Origin: CAVYXK01 sp963708245 | GTDB taxonomy: Bacteria > Pseudomonadota > Alphaproteobacteria > Acetobacterales > Acetobacteraceae | Direction: 5' to 3' | DNA: 64,000 nt | Assembly (NCBI GenBank): GCA_963708245.1 | Contig: OY970201.1 | Location: 7,812,001 to 7,876,000, forward strand | Shown: piece after piece, positions 52,137 to 61,447 of the stretch | How the letters are laid out: each line of letters begins with the position of its first letter | How positions within the stretch are numbered: position 1 is the first letter of the stretch | The notes under the pieces: generated by a model | Told to the model about the DNA's origin: nothing | Databases searched by the model: none | The model's input: the letters and a program-made list of their open reading frames with translations, nothing else | Program-made: the position numbers and the translations under genes

Positions 52137-53456
52137 TTATGCCGGGTCGGCAAACAGCGAACGGCGGGAGGCCAGGAACTCCTCCACCGCGCCGGCCAGA
52201 TGGTCGCACTCGGCATCGCCGATCGGCAGGCTGAGCGCCATCATCCCGCGCCGCGCCATCCACACGCCCTGGGCCAGCATGTCGAAGAAAAACAGCTCCT
52301 TCAGCTTCGCATCGCCCTTCGCCGCGTCGGTTGAGTTCCGGATCGGCACCAGCGTCGTGTGCACCGACAGCATCGAGCCAATGCCAGTGAACTGCATCGG
52401 CGCATCCACCGCTCGGCACAGCTTGTTCAACCGTTCGCGCAAGGCGTCCCCACGTGCGTTCAGCGCCACCGCCGCCTCCGGCGTGAACACCTCCGTCAGC
52501 CCCGCGAGCCCCGCCGCCATGGTCAGCACGTTGTTGTTGAACGTGCCGGCATGCGGCAGCGCATCCGGGCGCCGGGGATCGAACAGGTCCATGATGTCCG
52601 CCCGGCCGCCGAACGCGCCGAATGACATGCCGCCGCCGATATATTTGCCGAACGTGGTCAGGTCCGGCTTCACCCCGCGCAGCGACTGCAGTCCACCCGG
52701 CGCCAACCGCGAGGTCATCACCTCGTCCAGGATCAGCAGCGCGCCGATACGCGTCGCCGCCTCGCGCAATGCACGCAGGAACTCAGGTTCGGCAGCGATG
52801 CACCCGCCGCCGCCCTGCATCGGTTCCAGGATGATCGCCGCGATCCGCGCCCCATGCTGCTCGACCAGCGCCAGCGTGCCGTCGGTGTCATTGTATGGCG
52901 CCACCACGAAGTCGAACGGCGCGTTGATCGGGCTGCCGCCGGCGGCGAAGCTGAATACCCCGCCGTGATAGCCGCCGCGGAACACCATGATCCCGCGGCG
53001 CCGCGTAAAGGCGCAAGCGGTCGCCAGTGCCATCAGATTGGCCTCGGTGCCGGAGTTGGTGAAGCGCACGCGGTCCAGCGCAAAGCGCTGGCATACCGCG
53101 CGGGCGAACTGCGGCTCCATCAGGTTCGATGCGCCGAAGCCGATGCCGGCGTCGAGCGCGCGATCCACCGCGGCGCGAATCACCGGATGCGAATGGCCAT
53201 ACAAGCCGGCGGTGTATTCGCCGAGGAAATCGACATACTCGGCCCCGTCGGCGTCCCATAGCCGGCAGCCTTCGCCCTTCACCATTGCCACCGGGAACGG
53301 ATCGTAGTGCAGCACCGTGCGGGTATTGCCGCCGGGCATGACCGCAGTCGCTTCGACGAAGCGTGCGAAGCTCTTCGGGTTGCGCCTGACATAGGCCTCC
53401 TTCGCCTCGGCCAGAGCGGCGTCGATGTCGGTGTTACGCAGGGCGGCGTCGGCCAT
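52137..53456 (-). CDS. Class III PLP-dependent aminotransferase (glutamate-1-semialdehyde-aminomutase-like)
   Basis: The 439-residue protein has the cofactor motifs of class III aminotransferases: FTNSGTEANLMALATACAF, the Asp in LILDEVMTSRLAPGG, and the Schiff-base Lys in TTFGKYIGGGMSFG. The segment order resembles HemL (glutamate-1-semialdehyde 2,1-aminomutase), but the N-terminus and the FLGEYTAGLYGHSHP segment are found in the broader group that transaminates diverse amines and beta-amino acids, so a housekeeping HemL role is not implied. It is divergent from apt with a 76-bp gap. Confidence 0.85.
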   Translation of the reverse strand: MADAALRNTDIDAALAEAKEAYVRRNPKSFARFVEATAVMPGGNTRTVLHYDPFPVAMVKGEGCRLWDADGAEYVDFLGEYTAGLYGHSHPVIRAAVDRALDAGIGFGASNLMEPQFARAVCQRFALDRVRFTNSGTEANLMALATACAFTRRRGIMVFRGGYHGGVFSFAAGGSPINAPFDFVVAPYNDTDGTLALVEQHGARIAAIILEPMQGGGGCIAAEPEFLRALREAATRIGALLILDEVMTSRLAPGGLQSLRGVKPDLTTFGKYIGGGMSFGAFGGRADIMDLFDPRRPDALPHAGTFNNNVLTMAAGLAGLTEVFTPEAAVALNARGDALRERLNKLCRAVDAPMQFTGIGSMLSVHTTLVPIRNSTDAAKGDAKLKELFFFDMLAQGVWMARRGMMALSLPIGDAECDHLAGAVEEFLASRRSLFADPA

Positions 53457-53532
53457 GGTGTCCTCCGGTTGCGGCGGCAGCGCTCGCGGTTATAGATCGA
53501 ACAGACCCAACCGAGCCAGGAAGGCCCCACGC

Positions 53533-54048
53533 ATGGACCTCAAGGATCATATCCGGGGCATTCCCGACTTCCCCAAGCCGGGCATTTATTTCTACGACAT
53601 TTCGACCCTGCTGCGCGACGCCGACGCCTGGCAGGTCGCCATGGGGCGGATGGCGAAGGCCGCGCTCAGCTACCAGCCGGACCTGCTGGCCGGGATCGAG
53701 AGCCGCGGCTTCCTGATCGCCGCCCCGCTCGCGCTCAAGCTCGGCTGCGGCTTCATCATGTTGCGCAAGCGCGGCAAGCTGCCGGGCGCGACGATCGGCT
53801 ACGACTACGCGCTCGAATACGGCACCGATCGGATCGAGATCCAGGCGGACGCCGTCGAGCCCGGCCAGCGCGTGGTCGTGGTCGATGACCTGCTCGCCAC
53901 TGGCGGCACGATGGCGGCCGGCATCGCCCTGTTGCGCAAGGTCGGCGCGGTGGTGCCGGCCGCCGCCGCCCTGATCGAACTCACCTTCCTTGAGGGCCGC
54001 CGGCGGCTCGATGTGCCCTGTGAAGCGCTGGTCGCCTACGACCGCTAA
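53533..54048 (+). CDS. apt: Adenine phosphoribosyltransferase
   Basis: The 171-residue protein starts MDLKDHIRGIPDFPKPGIYF, the conserved Apt N-terminus, and has the YDYALEYGTDRIEIQADAV segment and the PRPP-binding motif VVVVDDLLATGGTM. It converts adenine and PRPP to AMP and pyrophosphate (purine salvage, cytosol). Length is standard for Apt (about 170-180). The start is fixed by homology and a short leader (ccaggaaggccccacgc). It lies 81 bp upstream of the TctC-like gene, which may be co-transcribed but is not obviously related. Confidence 0.93.
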   Translation: MDLKDHIRGIPDFPKPGIYFYDISTLLRDADAWQVAMGRMAKAALSYQPDLLAGIESRGFLIAAPLALKLGCGFIMLRKRGKLPGATIGYDYALEYGTDRIEIQADAVEPGQRVVVVDDLLATGGTMAAGIALLRKVGAVVPAAAALIELTFLEGRRRLDVPCEALVAYDR

Positions 54049-54129
54049 CTGTCCCGCGATTTGACTCGCCACCCCCGGCGGACCAGGAAACGGCTGGGAC
54101 GCAAAAAAAGCGGGGAGGCAAGTCCGGTT

Positions 54130-55236
54130 ATGACCAATCCCCTGCCGCCGTCAGGGCGGCGTCGCCTGCTGGGCTTGATGTCGGCGCTGCCGCTGTCGGC
54201 CGTGGGGTCCTCGTCGTCCTTCGATAAGGCGGCACGTTTCGCCGCTGCCGACCCGCCGCCGATCCCAACCCCACCGTTTCCCGAGGGAGCCACTTTGCTC
54301 GTTGCCGGGCCGGATGGCGGACGCCTTGCAGAATGGGGGCGGCTGATCGCGCCGGGAGTAAGCCGAGCGCTGCCCCCCAGGACCGCCGTGCGACTCGCGC
54401 CGGCCGGCGGTGCCGATGGCGTCACCGGAGCCAATCAGTTCGGCGCGCGCGCCATTCCCGACGGCAGCACCCTGTTGCTTGCCCCGGGCGAGGCGGTGCT
54501 GGCATGGCTGGTCGGCGACCCCAGAGCGAAGTTCGACGTCGGCGACTGGGTGTCAGTCCTGGCCGGTATGACGCCGAGCATCGCTGTCGGACGGATCGCT
54601 GCCCAATCGTTGCAGGCAGGACATCCGACACGGGTAGCTGCGACGGGGCTCGAACGACCCGACCTCGCCGTGCTGCTCGGCGTGGAACTGCTCGGGGCGC
54701 GTGCCGTTCCTGTGTACGGCGTGACGGAAGAGACACTGCCTGCCGCTATCGCCGGCGGCAACGTCGATGTCGTGTTGTTGCGGGGCGAGCGGGTGCCGGC
54801 GCGCGTGACAGCCCTGGCTGCCGCCGGCGCGCGCCCGATTTTCTCCGTAGGCGCCGCCGATCAGGCGGGCGCACCAGCACGCGAGACCGCGTTCCCCGAG
54901 GTACCTTTCCTCGAGGAGCTGTACACGAACCTGCACGGCCGCCGGCCGGCCGGACCGCTCTATCGCGGCTGGCGCGCGGCAGCCGTGGCCTCGCGCCTGG
55001 CGTTCGGGCTTATTCTCAGCGATCTCACCCCTGCCGCGATGGTGGCGCTGTGGCGGCGCGCCAGCCGTGACGCCGCCGCCGGTCTCGATTTCGGACTGGC
55101 CGCCGCGGCGGCCACACTGCAACCACTGCCCGGCCCGGCCGCCAGCGCGGGTACCGCGCCCATTGCGGCCGACATGGCCGCGCTGCTGGCGCTGCGCCAA
55201 TGGCTGAACAGCCGGTTCAACTGGCATCCCACATAG
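54130..55236 (+). CDS. TctC-like (tripartite tricarboxylate receptor) substrate-binding protein
   Basis: The 368-residue protein from ATG 54130 (gggagg 11 bp upstream) has a hydrophobic N-terminus (RRRLLGLMSALPLSAVG) of signal-peptide type. The body fits the Bug/TctC fold loosely: TLLVAGPDGGRLAEWGRLIA, ANQFGARAIPDGSTLLLAPG and FPEVPFLEELY at the equivalent of the family's PT-x-x-E segment. No tctA/tctB is adjacent, as is common for Bug proteins. It is more Ala-rich and diverged than typical members, so the family call is tentative. Confidence 0.65.
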   Translation: MTNPLPPSGRRRLLGLMSALPLSAVGSSSSFDKAARFAAADPPPIPTPPFPEGATLLVAGPDGGRLAEWGRLIAPGVSRALPPRTAVRLAPAGGADGVTGANQFGARAIPDGSTLLLAPGEAVLAWLVGDPRAKFDVGDWVSVLAGMTPSIAVGRIAAQSLQAGHPTRVAATGLERPDLAVLLGVELLGARAVPVYGVTEETLPAAIAGGNVDVVLLRGERVPARVTALAAAGARPIFSVGAADQAGAPARETAFPEVPFLEELYTNLHGRRPAGPLYRGWRAAAVASRLAFGLILSDLTPAAMVALWRRASRDAAAGLDFGLAAAAATLQPLPGPAASAGTAPIAADMAALLALRQWLNSRFNWHPT

Positions 55237-55276
55237 GTTAGGCTGGTCATACAAAGCAAAAAAGGAGGCATCCAAG

Positions 55277-55999
55277 ATGGCACGCGTGGCACTGGTCACC
55301 GGCGGCACCCGCGGCATCGGCGCCGCTATCAGCAAGGCCCTGAAGGCTCAAGGCCGCACCGTGATCGCCAATTACGCCGGCAACGACGAAGCGGCTAAGG
55401 CGTTCGCGCAGGAGACCGGCATCAGAACGATCAAATTCGACGTCTCCGATTTCGAGGCCGCCAAGGCCGCGGTCGAGCAGATTGTCGCCGAGTTCGGCCC
55501 GATTGAGATCCTGGTGAACAACGCCGGCATCACCCGCGACGGCACACTGGCGCGCATGACGCGCGACATGTGGGATGCTGTGATCTCGACCAATCTCGGC
55601 TCGTGCTACAATCTGTGCAAGCTCACCTTCGACGGAATGCGCGCGCAGAAATTTGGCCGCATTGTCAACGTCGGCAGCATCAATGGCCAGGCTGGGCAGT
55701 ACGGACAGGTGAATTACGCCGCGGCCAAGTCCGGCATCCACGGCTTTACCAAGGCATTGGCGCAGGAAGGCGCGCGCTACGGGATCACCGTGAATGCGAT
55801 CGCGCCGGGATACGTCGATACCGACATGGTGCGCGCGGTACCCGCCGAGGTGCTGCAGAAGATCGTGGCACGCATCCCGGTGGGCCGGCTCGGCCATGCC
55901 GAGGACATCGCCCGCGGCGTTGCCTTCCTGACGGCGGACGACGCTGATTTCATCACCGGCAGCACGCTGTCGATCAACGGTGGGCAGCATATGTACTAG
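55277..55999 (+). CDS. phaB: Acetoacetyl-CoA reductase
   Basis: The 240-residue SDR has GGTRGIGAAISKALKAQG at the N-terminus, the NNAG motif (LVNNAGITRDGTLARMT), Ser in NVGSINGQAGQYGQVNYAAA with Y-x-x-x-K (YAAAKSG), and the PhaB-type end ITGSTLSINGGQHMY. It reduces acetoacetyl-CoA to (R)-3-hydroxybutyryl-CoA with NADPH for polyhydroxybutyrate synthesis. A strong Shine-Dalgarno (aaaggagg) precedes the ATG. phaA and phaC are not in the window. A hairpin terminator follows directly. Confidence 0.92.
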   Translation: MARVALVTGGTRGIGAAISKALKAQGRTVIANYAGNDEAAKAFAQETGIRTIKFDVSDFEAAKAAVEQIVAEFGPIEILVNNAGITRDGTLARMTRDMWDAVISTNLGSCYNLCKLTFDGMRAQKFGRIVNVGSINGQAGQYGQVNYAAAKSGIHGFTKALAQEGARYGITVNAIAPGYVDTDMVRAVPAEVLQKIVARIPVGRLGHAEDIARGVAFLTADDADFITGSTLSINGGQHMY

Positions 56000-56017
56000 C
56001 TGATTGTGATGCTAAGA

Positions 56018-56057
56018 AATCAAGCGGACAGCGGAGTTACTCCGAGTCCGCTTGATT
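56018..56057 (+). terminator. Strong hairpin between phaB and the ABC transporter operon
   Basis: The arms aatcaagcggac (56018-56029) and gtccgcttgatt (56046-56057) pair perfectly, with an inner cggag-tta-ctccg stem. There is no T-tract, but position 18 bp after the phaB stop fits transcription termination. Confidence 0.7.
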
Positions 56058-56084
56058 ACTTGCACTTGCGGCCGGCACCGAAAT

Positions 56085-57155
<1,071 letters not shown>

Positions 57156-57189
57156 CGTCCAAGACGCCGCAACGGATCAGGGGGGCAAC

Positions 57190-58446
57190 ATGACAAAAAT
57201 CACGCGACGCGATGCGATCAAGGTAGGGATTGGGGCCGCTGCCGCGCTCGCGAGGCCGGCCATAGCAGAAAGCACGAAGCAGGTGAGTATCCTCACCTGG
57301 AACATACCGGAAGCCAAGCCGCTGATGGACCAGTGGACGCGGGACTTCACCGCAACGCGTCCGGGGGTCGAAGTGCAGTGGCTCGACAAGAAGGGCCCCG
57401 ACCTGCCGGCCTTTTACCAGACCCAACTGGTTGCCGGGACGGCGCCGGACGTGATTGACCTGCAAGGTGGGCTCGGCATCGAATACGCCGCGCAGGGCGC
57501 GCTTGCGGACCTGACGCCGATGCTGGCGCAGCACCCGGACGTGAGGGCGCGCTTCAATCCCGACTATCTCGCCAACTGGCTGTACGACGGCAAGAACACC
57601 ATGCTGCCGTTCTACATCGCCAAGACACTCCTGTTCTACAACCGGACGCTGTTCGGCAAGGCCGGTCTTGCCGGGCCGCCGCAAAGCTTCGACGAGATTC
57701 TGACCCAGGCCGGCAAGATCGGTACAGGCGATAACAGCGGGTTCCTTACGCTAAACTTCGACTGGCTCTACTGGCCGTTGTTCAAGATGAACGGTATCGA
57801 ACTGCTGTCGGCTGACCTCAAGCACGTCACATTCGACACGCCGGAAATGATCGATATCGTTGATCGGCTGGCCAAGGCCACGGCGACGCCGGCGATCGAC
57901 AAGATCTCGTGGACCGGGCGCTGGGTCGAGCCGCTGGGTGCCTTCTCGTCCGGCCACGTCGGCATGCTGCATGCGCATGCGCCCGCTTATCGCAACATCA
58001 AGGGCCAGGGACCCTGGGTCAGCGAAGCGACGCTCGGCATCGCGCAAATGCCGGGCAATTGGGCCGTGCCGAACAGCCACGGGCTCGGCATCTCGAAGCA
58101 GTCGCGCAACCCGGAGCTGGCCTGGGAGTTTGTCAGCTTTATCACCGAGCGCTCGCAGGCGCTGGCCTTCGCAAGGGCGTTCAAGGTGCTCACCGGCAAC
58201 ATCGAGGTGGACCACACGCTGCTGGCCGAGATGGCAACGCAGGATCCGCTCGGAGCTAAAGTATTGGACACTCAGCTTCAATTCACCGACCGCATGTGCG
58301 GGAACTGGCGACTTGGCAACGACAGCCAGGTGAAGGACGCGTTCTGGCCAGAGCTGCAGGGCGCGCTGCTCGGCCATCGCGGCGCCAAGCCGGCGATGGC
58401 CGAGGCGCAACGCAAGGTGGAGCGGGTGTTGCGTAACAGCACCTGA
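57190..58446 (+). CDS. ABC transporter extracellular solute-binding protein (family 1)
   Basis: The 418-residue protein has the Tat-like signal ITRRDAIKVGIGAAAALARP and a body of the cluster D/family 1 binding proteins for sugars and related compounds (VSILTWNIPEAKPLMDQW, VAGTAPDVIDLQGG, MLPFYIAKTLLFYNRTLF). A ggggggcaac leader precedes the ATG. It follows the ATPase gene by 34 bp and ends directly before the first permease (stop, then ATG one base later at 58447), so it is the importer's receptor. The ligand is not evident. Confidence 0.9.
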   Translation: MTKITRRDAIKVGIGAAAALARPAIAESTKQVSILTWNIPEAKPLMDQWTRDFTATRPGVEVQWLDKKGPDLPAFYQTQLVAGTAPDVIDLQGGLGIEYAAQGALADLTPMLAQHPDVRARFNPDYLANWLYDGKNTMLPFYIAKTLLFYNRTLFGKAGLAGPPQSFDEILTQAGKIGTGDNSGFLTLNFDWLYWPLFKMNGIELLSADLKHVTFDTPEMIDIVDRLAKATATPAIDKISWTGRWVEPLGAFSSGHVGMLHAHAPAYRNIKGQGPWVSEATLGIAQMPGNWAVPNSHGLGISKQSRNPELAWEFVSFITERSQALAFARAFKVLTGNIEVDHTLLAEMATQDPLGAKVLDTQLQFTDRMCGNWRLGNDSQVKDAFWPELQGALLGHRGAKPAMAEAQRKVERVLRNST

Positions 58447-59379
58447 ATGGACGCAGCCCTTCCATTCGCCCGCGCCCGCCCGACCGATGCGCCGCGAGCG
58501 TCGCGCCGGTGGCGACGGACCGCGCTGACCGTCTGCTTCCTCGCACCGTCGCTGACGATCTTCCTGCTCTATCGCGTGCTGCCGCTCGGCTGGAATCTCT
58601 GGCTGTCGTTCGAGCACTGGTCACCGCTGCACCCGGCGCACTGGGCCGGGATCGACCACTACACCGACATGCTGGACGACGATGTGTTCTGGCAGTCGTT
58701 GCAGAACACGCTGATCTTCATGGCTGCTGCCCCGCTGGCCATTGCGACCGCGCTTGGGATCGCGCTGCTGGTCAACAGCGATCTCAAGGGTGCCGCGGTC
58801 TATCGCACCATCGTCTTCCTGTCCTATCCGCTGATGACGGTCGCCGTCGGCATCATCTGGCGCTGGATGTACGACGCGCGCGGCGGGCTGATCAACTACG
58901 TGCTGCGCTCACTCCATGTGATCGACAAACCCATCGCCTTCCTGGAATCGGATGTCTGGGCACTGCCTTGCGTCATCCTGGCTGATTTTTGGCAGGTGCT
59001 GGGTTTCTACATGATCATTCTGCTCACCGGGTTGCAGAACATTCCCCCACATCTGATCGAAGCGGCGCGGATCGACGGCGCACCGGCTCGCGCGCGGTTC
59101 TTCCGCATTACGCTGCCGCTCCTGAAGCCATCGCTGTTCCTGTGCGCGGTGATCGGGCTGCTGAACTCCTTCAACGCATTCGACCTGGTTTACATCATGA
59201 CGCAAGGCGGACCGGACCACGCGACCGAGCTGCTGATCACGTATATCTACCGCACCGGCTTCGGCGAGACGCAGTTCGACTATGCCGCCGCGCTGACCAT
59301 CGTGCAATTCGCGCTACTGCTGGGGCTGACCTGGTGCGCCCATCGTGCCGCCGGGCGCAATGCCGGAGCCTTGGAATGA
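58447..59379 (+). CDS. ABC transporter permease (UgpA/MalF-like)
   Basis: The 310-residue permease has six predicted helices: LTVCFLAPSLTIFLLYRVLP begins TM1, and the EAA-loop region is LIEAARIDGAPARARFFRIT. The N-terminus is Arg/Pro-rich. It starts immediately after the binding-protein stop (TGA then ATG) and its own TGA overlaps the ATG of the next permease (ATGA at 59376-59379), showing translational coupling. Confidence 0.92.
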   Translation: MDAALPFARARPTDAPRASRRWRRTALTVCFLAPSLTIFLLYRVLPLGWNLWLSFEHWSPLHPAHWAGIDHYTDMLDDDVFWQSLQNTLIFMAAAPLAIATALGIALLVNSDLKGAAVYRTIVFLSYPLMTVAVGIIWRWMYDARGGLINYVLRSLHVIDKPIAFLESDVWALPCVILADFWQVLGFYMIILLTGLQNIPPHLIEAARIDGAPARARFFRITLPLLKPSLFLCAVIGLLNSFNAFDLVYIMTQGGPDHATELLITYIYRTGFGETQFDYAAALTIVQFALLLGLTWCAHRAAGRNAGALE

Positions 59380-60197
59380 GGCTGCGACAGACGGTATTGC
59401 TGGCCGCGCGGCACGCCGTGCTGGTGGGCGTCTCGGCGGCGATGCTGGTCCCGTTCTACTGGGTGCTGAAAACCTCGCTCACCGGCGAGAACATCTACAA
59501 CTATCCCCCGCATCTGATTCCGGTCGGCGCCAACCTGTTCCACTACGTCGATGTCTGGTATTTCATCCCGTTCCCGCGCTATCTGTTGAACAGCGTCGCG
59601 GTCTCGGTGCTGGCGGTGATCGGGAACCTCGTGCTGAACGCGATGGCCGGTTATGCGCTGACCCGCAACTTCGCCGGGCGCCATGCAGTAGTCCTCCTGC
59701 TGCTGAGCTGCATGCTGATCCCGTTCCAGGCAACCATCATCCCGGCCTATCTGATCACCGCGAGGCTGAGTCTGCTCAACTCCTATCTTGGGCTGGCGCT
59801 GCCGCTGCTTTCCACCATCGTCTGCATCTTCGTCTTCAAATCGAGCTTCGAGGCGGTGCCGCCCTCATTGATCGATGCGGCACGCATCGACGGGCTGGGC
59901 GACATACGCATCCTGGTCAAGATCATGCTGCCGCTCGCCAAGCCGGCGATGGCGACCAACGTGATCCTGTCGTTCATCTGGTCGTGGAACGCTTTCCTGT
60001 GGCCGTTGATCGTCACCCGCACGCCGGAGATGCAAACGCTGCCGCTCGGTCTGGCGCGGTTCCTGTCATACATGGAAGATACCACCGGCGCGCTCTATGC
60101 GTTCGTGGTGATGGTACTGGCGCCCGGGCTGTTCGTGTTCTTCATGGCGCAGAAGGAGTTCATCCGCGGTCTTACGTCAGGCGCGGCGAAGGGGTGA
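59376..60197 (+). CDS. ABC transporter permease (UgpE/MalG-like)
   Basis: The 273-residue permease begins with a membrane helix (LLAARHAVLVGVSAAMLVPF) and has the periplasmic PHLIPVGANLFHYVDVW and the EAA loop SLIDAARIDGLGDIRILVKI. The C-terminus FFMAQKEFIRGLTSGAAKG is the conserved KxFIxGLTxGAxKG end of MalG/UgpE proteins. It partners the UgpA-like permease. Start overlaps the upstream stop by 4 bp. Confidence 0.93.
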   Translation: MRLRQTVLLAARHAVLVGVSAAMLVPFYWVLKTSLTGENIYNYPPHLIPVGANLFHYVDVWYFIPFPRYLLNSVAVSVLAVIGNLVLNAMAGYALTRNFAGRHAVVLLLLSCMLIPFQATIIPAYLITARLSLLNSYLGLALPLLSTIVCIFVFKSSFEAVPPSLIDAARIDGLGDIRILVKIMLPLAKPAMATNVILSFIWSWNAFLWPLIVTRTPEMQTLPLGLARFLSYMEDTTGALYAFVVMVLAPGLFVFFMAQKEFIRGLTSGAAKG

Positions 60198-60200
60198 GAG

Positions 60201-60578
60201 ATGCGATGGTCTTCGGTACTCCGGAACCGCTTCATCGTCGTCCCAGTGGTTCTGGTCGTGCTGATCGGCGGTTGGAATGTCTATGTGGCGCAACACGATC
60301 ACGGCCGCCTGGCTGGCCGGGTGGTGGACGCCAACGGACATCCCGTCGCCGATGCGACGGTGGTGCTGTACGAACAGCAGTTCACCAATCAGGTGGAACG
60401 CGCGCGCACCCTGACCGATAGGGACGGGGTGTTCCACTTCACCGGCAACAATTCGCATCTGGTCGAGATGCAGGCGAGCGGGCCGGGCGGCGTGGCATCC
60501 CCGCGGCGGATCGTGCGGCTGTGGTTTCGCGCGCAGGATCGGATGCTGGCGCATCCGCTGGTCGTTCCAGCGCGCTGA
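60201..60578 (+). CDS. Carboxypeptidase-regulatory-like domain protein
   Basis: The 125-residue protein has a signal anchor (FIVVPVVLVVLIGGWNVYVA) and a beta-sandwich of the CarboxypepD_reg type (GRLAGRVVDANGHPVADATV, LTDRDGVFHFTG, NSHLVEMQASG). Such domains bind or present other proteins or polysaccharides outside the membrane. It starts 3 bp after the permease stop, so it belongs to the operon, but its role with the transporter is unclear. Confidence 0.8.
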   Translation: MRWSSVLRNRFIVVPVVLVVLIGGWNVYVAQHDHGRLAGRVVDANGHPVADATVVLYEQQFTNQVERARTLTDRDGVFHFTGNNSHLVEMQASGPGGVASPRRIVRLWFRAQDRMLAHPLVVPAR

Positions 60579-60598
60579 TACCACTTGGCGCTTGGACC

Positions 60599-61405
60599 AT
60601 GCACGACGACACCCGGATCTTCGATCGAACAGCGGTGCGGTTGCACCGGGATCGTGCCGCGGCTCACCTCGCACCCGTGGCGGGTTTGCTGCGCGAGCTT
60701 GCAGAGCGACTGCTCGACCGGCTCGACGACACGACCCGTCGTTTCAGCCGGGCGCTCGATATCGGCGGCCGCGGCGTGGTGGCGCCCTTGTTGCGACAGC
60801 GAGGGATAGATACCGTGAGCTGCGATCTCTCTCCCGCCATGGCGGCTTGCAATCCCGCCCCTGTCGTCGCTGCGGACGAGGAGTTCCTTCCCTTCGCCGC
60901 CGCCAGCTTCGATCTTGTCGTGGCGAGCCTGTCGCTCCACTGGGTGAACGATCTGCCCGGCGCGCTGATCCAGCTCCGGCATGCACTGCGCCCGGATGGG
61001 CTGCTGCTTGCCAGCCTGCCGGCGCTTGGCACGCTGGCCGAACTGCGCGCAGCCCTGACCGAGGCCGAGGCGGCGCTGACCGGCGGCGCGGCGCCGCGCG
61101 TGTCGCCCTTCCCTGAGCTGCGTGACTGCGCCGCGCTGCTGCAACGCGCCGGCTACGCCTTGCCGGTCGCAGATATTGAGGATGTTCGTCTGGTCTATGC
61201 GGACCCGCTCGCGCTGCTCCGCGAGCTACGCGCTGCCGGCGAGACCAACGCAGTCAATCTGCGCGACCGCCGCATCCCTCCGCGCGACTTGTTCCCCGCC
61301 GCGCTCGCCGCGATGCGGTCGGAGGCCGACGGCGTTCCGGTCACGCTGCGACTAGCGGTGATGACTGGCTGGACCCCTCCGGCGGATGCGCCGCCTCGGC
61401 CATAA
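60599..61405 (+). CDS. SAM-dependent methyltransferase (BioC/NDUFAF5-like)
   Basis: The 268-residue class I methyltransferase starts at ATG 60599 (MHDDTRIFDRTAVRLHRDRA) and has motif I RALDIGGRGVVAPLLRQRG, the acidic SAM-ribose segment TVSCDLSPAMAA, and motif IV/post-I FDLVVASLSLHWVNDLPG with LRHALRPDGLLLASLP. The FDR..RLHRDRAA start and the HWVNDLPG motif are typical of NDUFAF5-type proteins and BioC. In mitochondria NDUFAF5 hydroxylates an Arg of complex I; a role here is open. It follows the previous gene by 20 bp. Confidence 0.83.
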   Translation: MHDDTRIFDRTAVRLHRDRAAAHLAPVAGLLRELAERLLDRLDDTTRRFSRALDIGGRGVVAPLLRQRGIDTVSCDLSPAMAACNPAPVVAADEEFLPFAAASFDLVVASLSLHWVNDLPGALIQLRHALRPDGLLLASLPALGTLAELRAALTEAEAALTGGAAPRVSPFPELRDCAALLQRAGYALPVADIEDVRLVYADPLALLRELRAAGETNAVNLRDRRIPPRDLFPAALAAMRSEADGVPVTLRLAVMTGWTPPADAPPRP

Positions 61406-61447
61406 CCACGTTTCCAGCCAGCATCACCACCGCCCGTCCTGTCCTAA

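Noticed and set aside
52137..53456. Housekeeping HemL
   Set aside because: Class III aminotransferase fold is clear, but the N-terminal half matches the wider group; no other heme gene is near.
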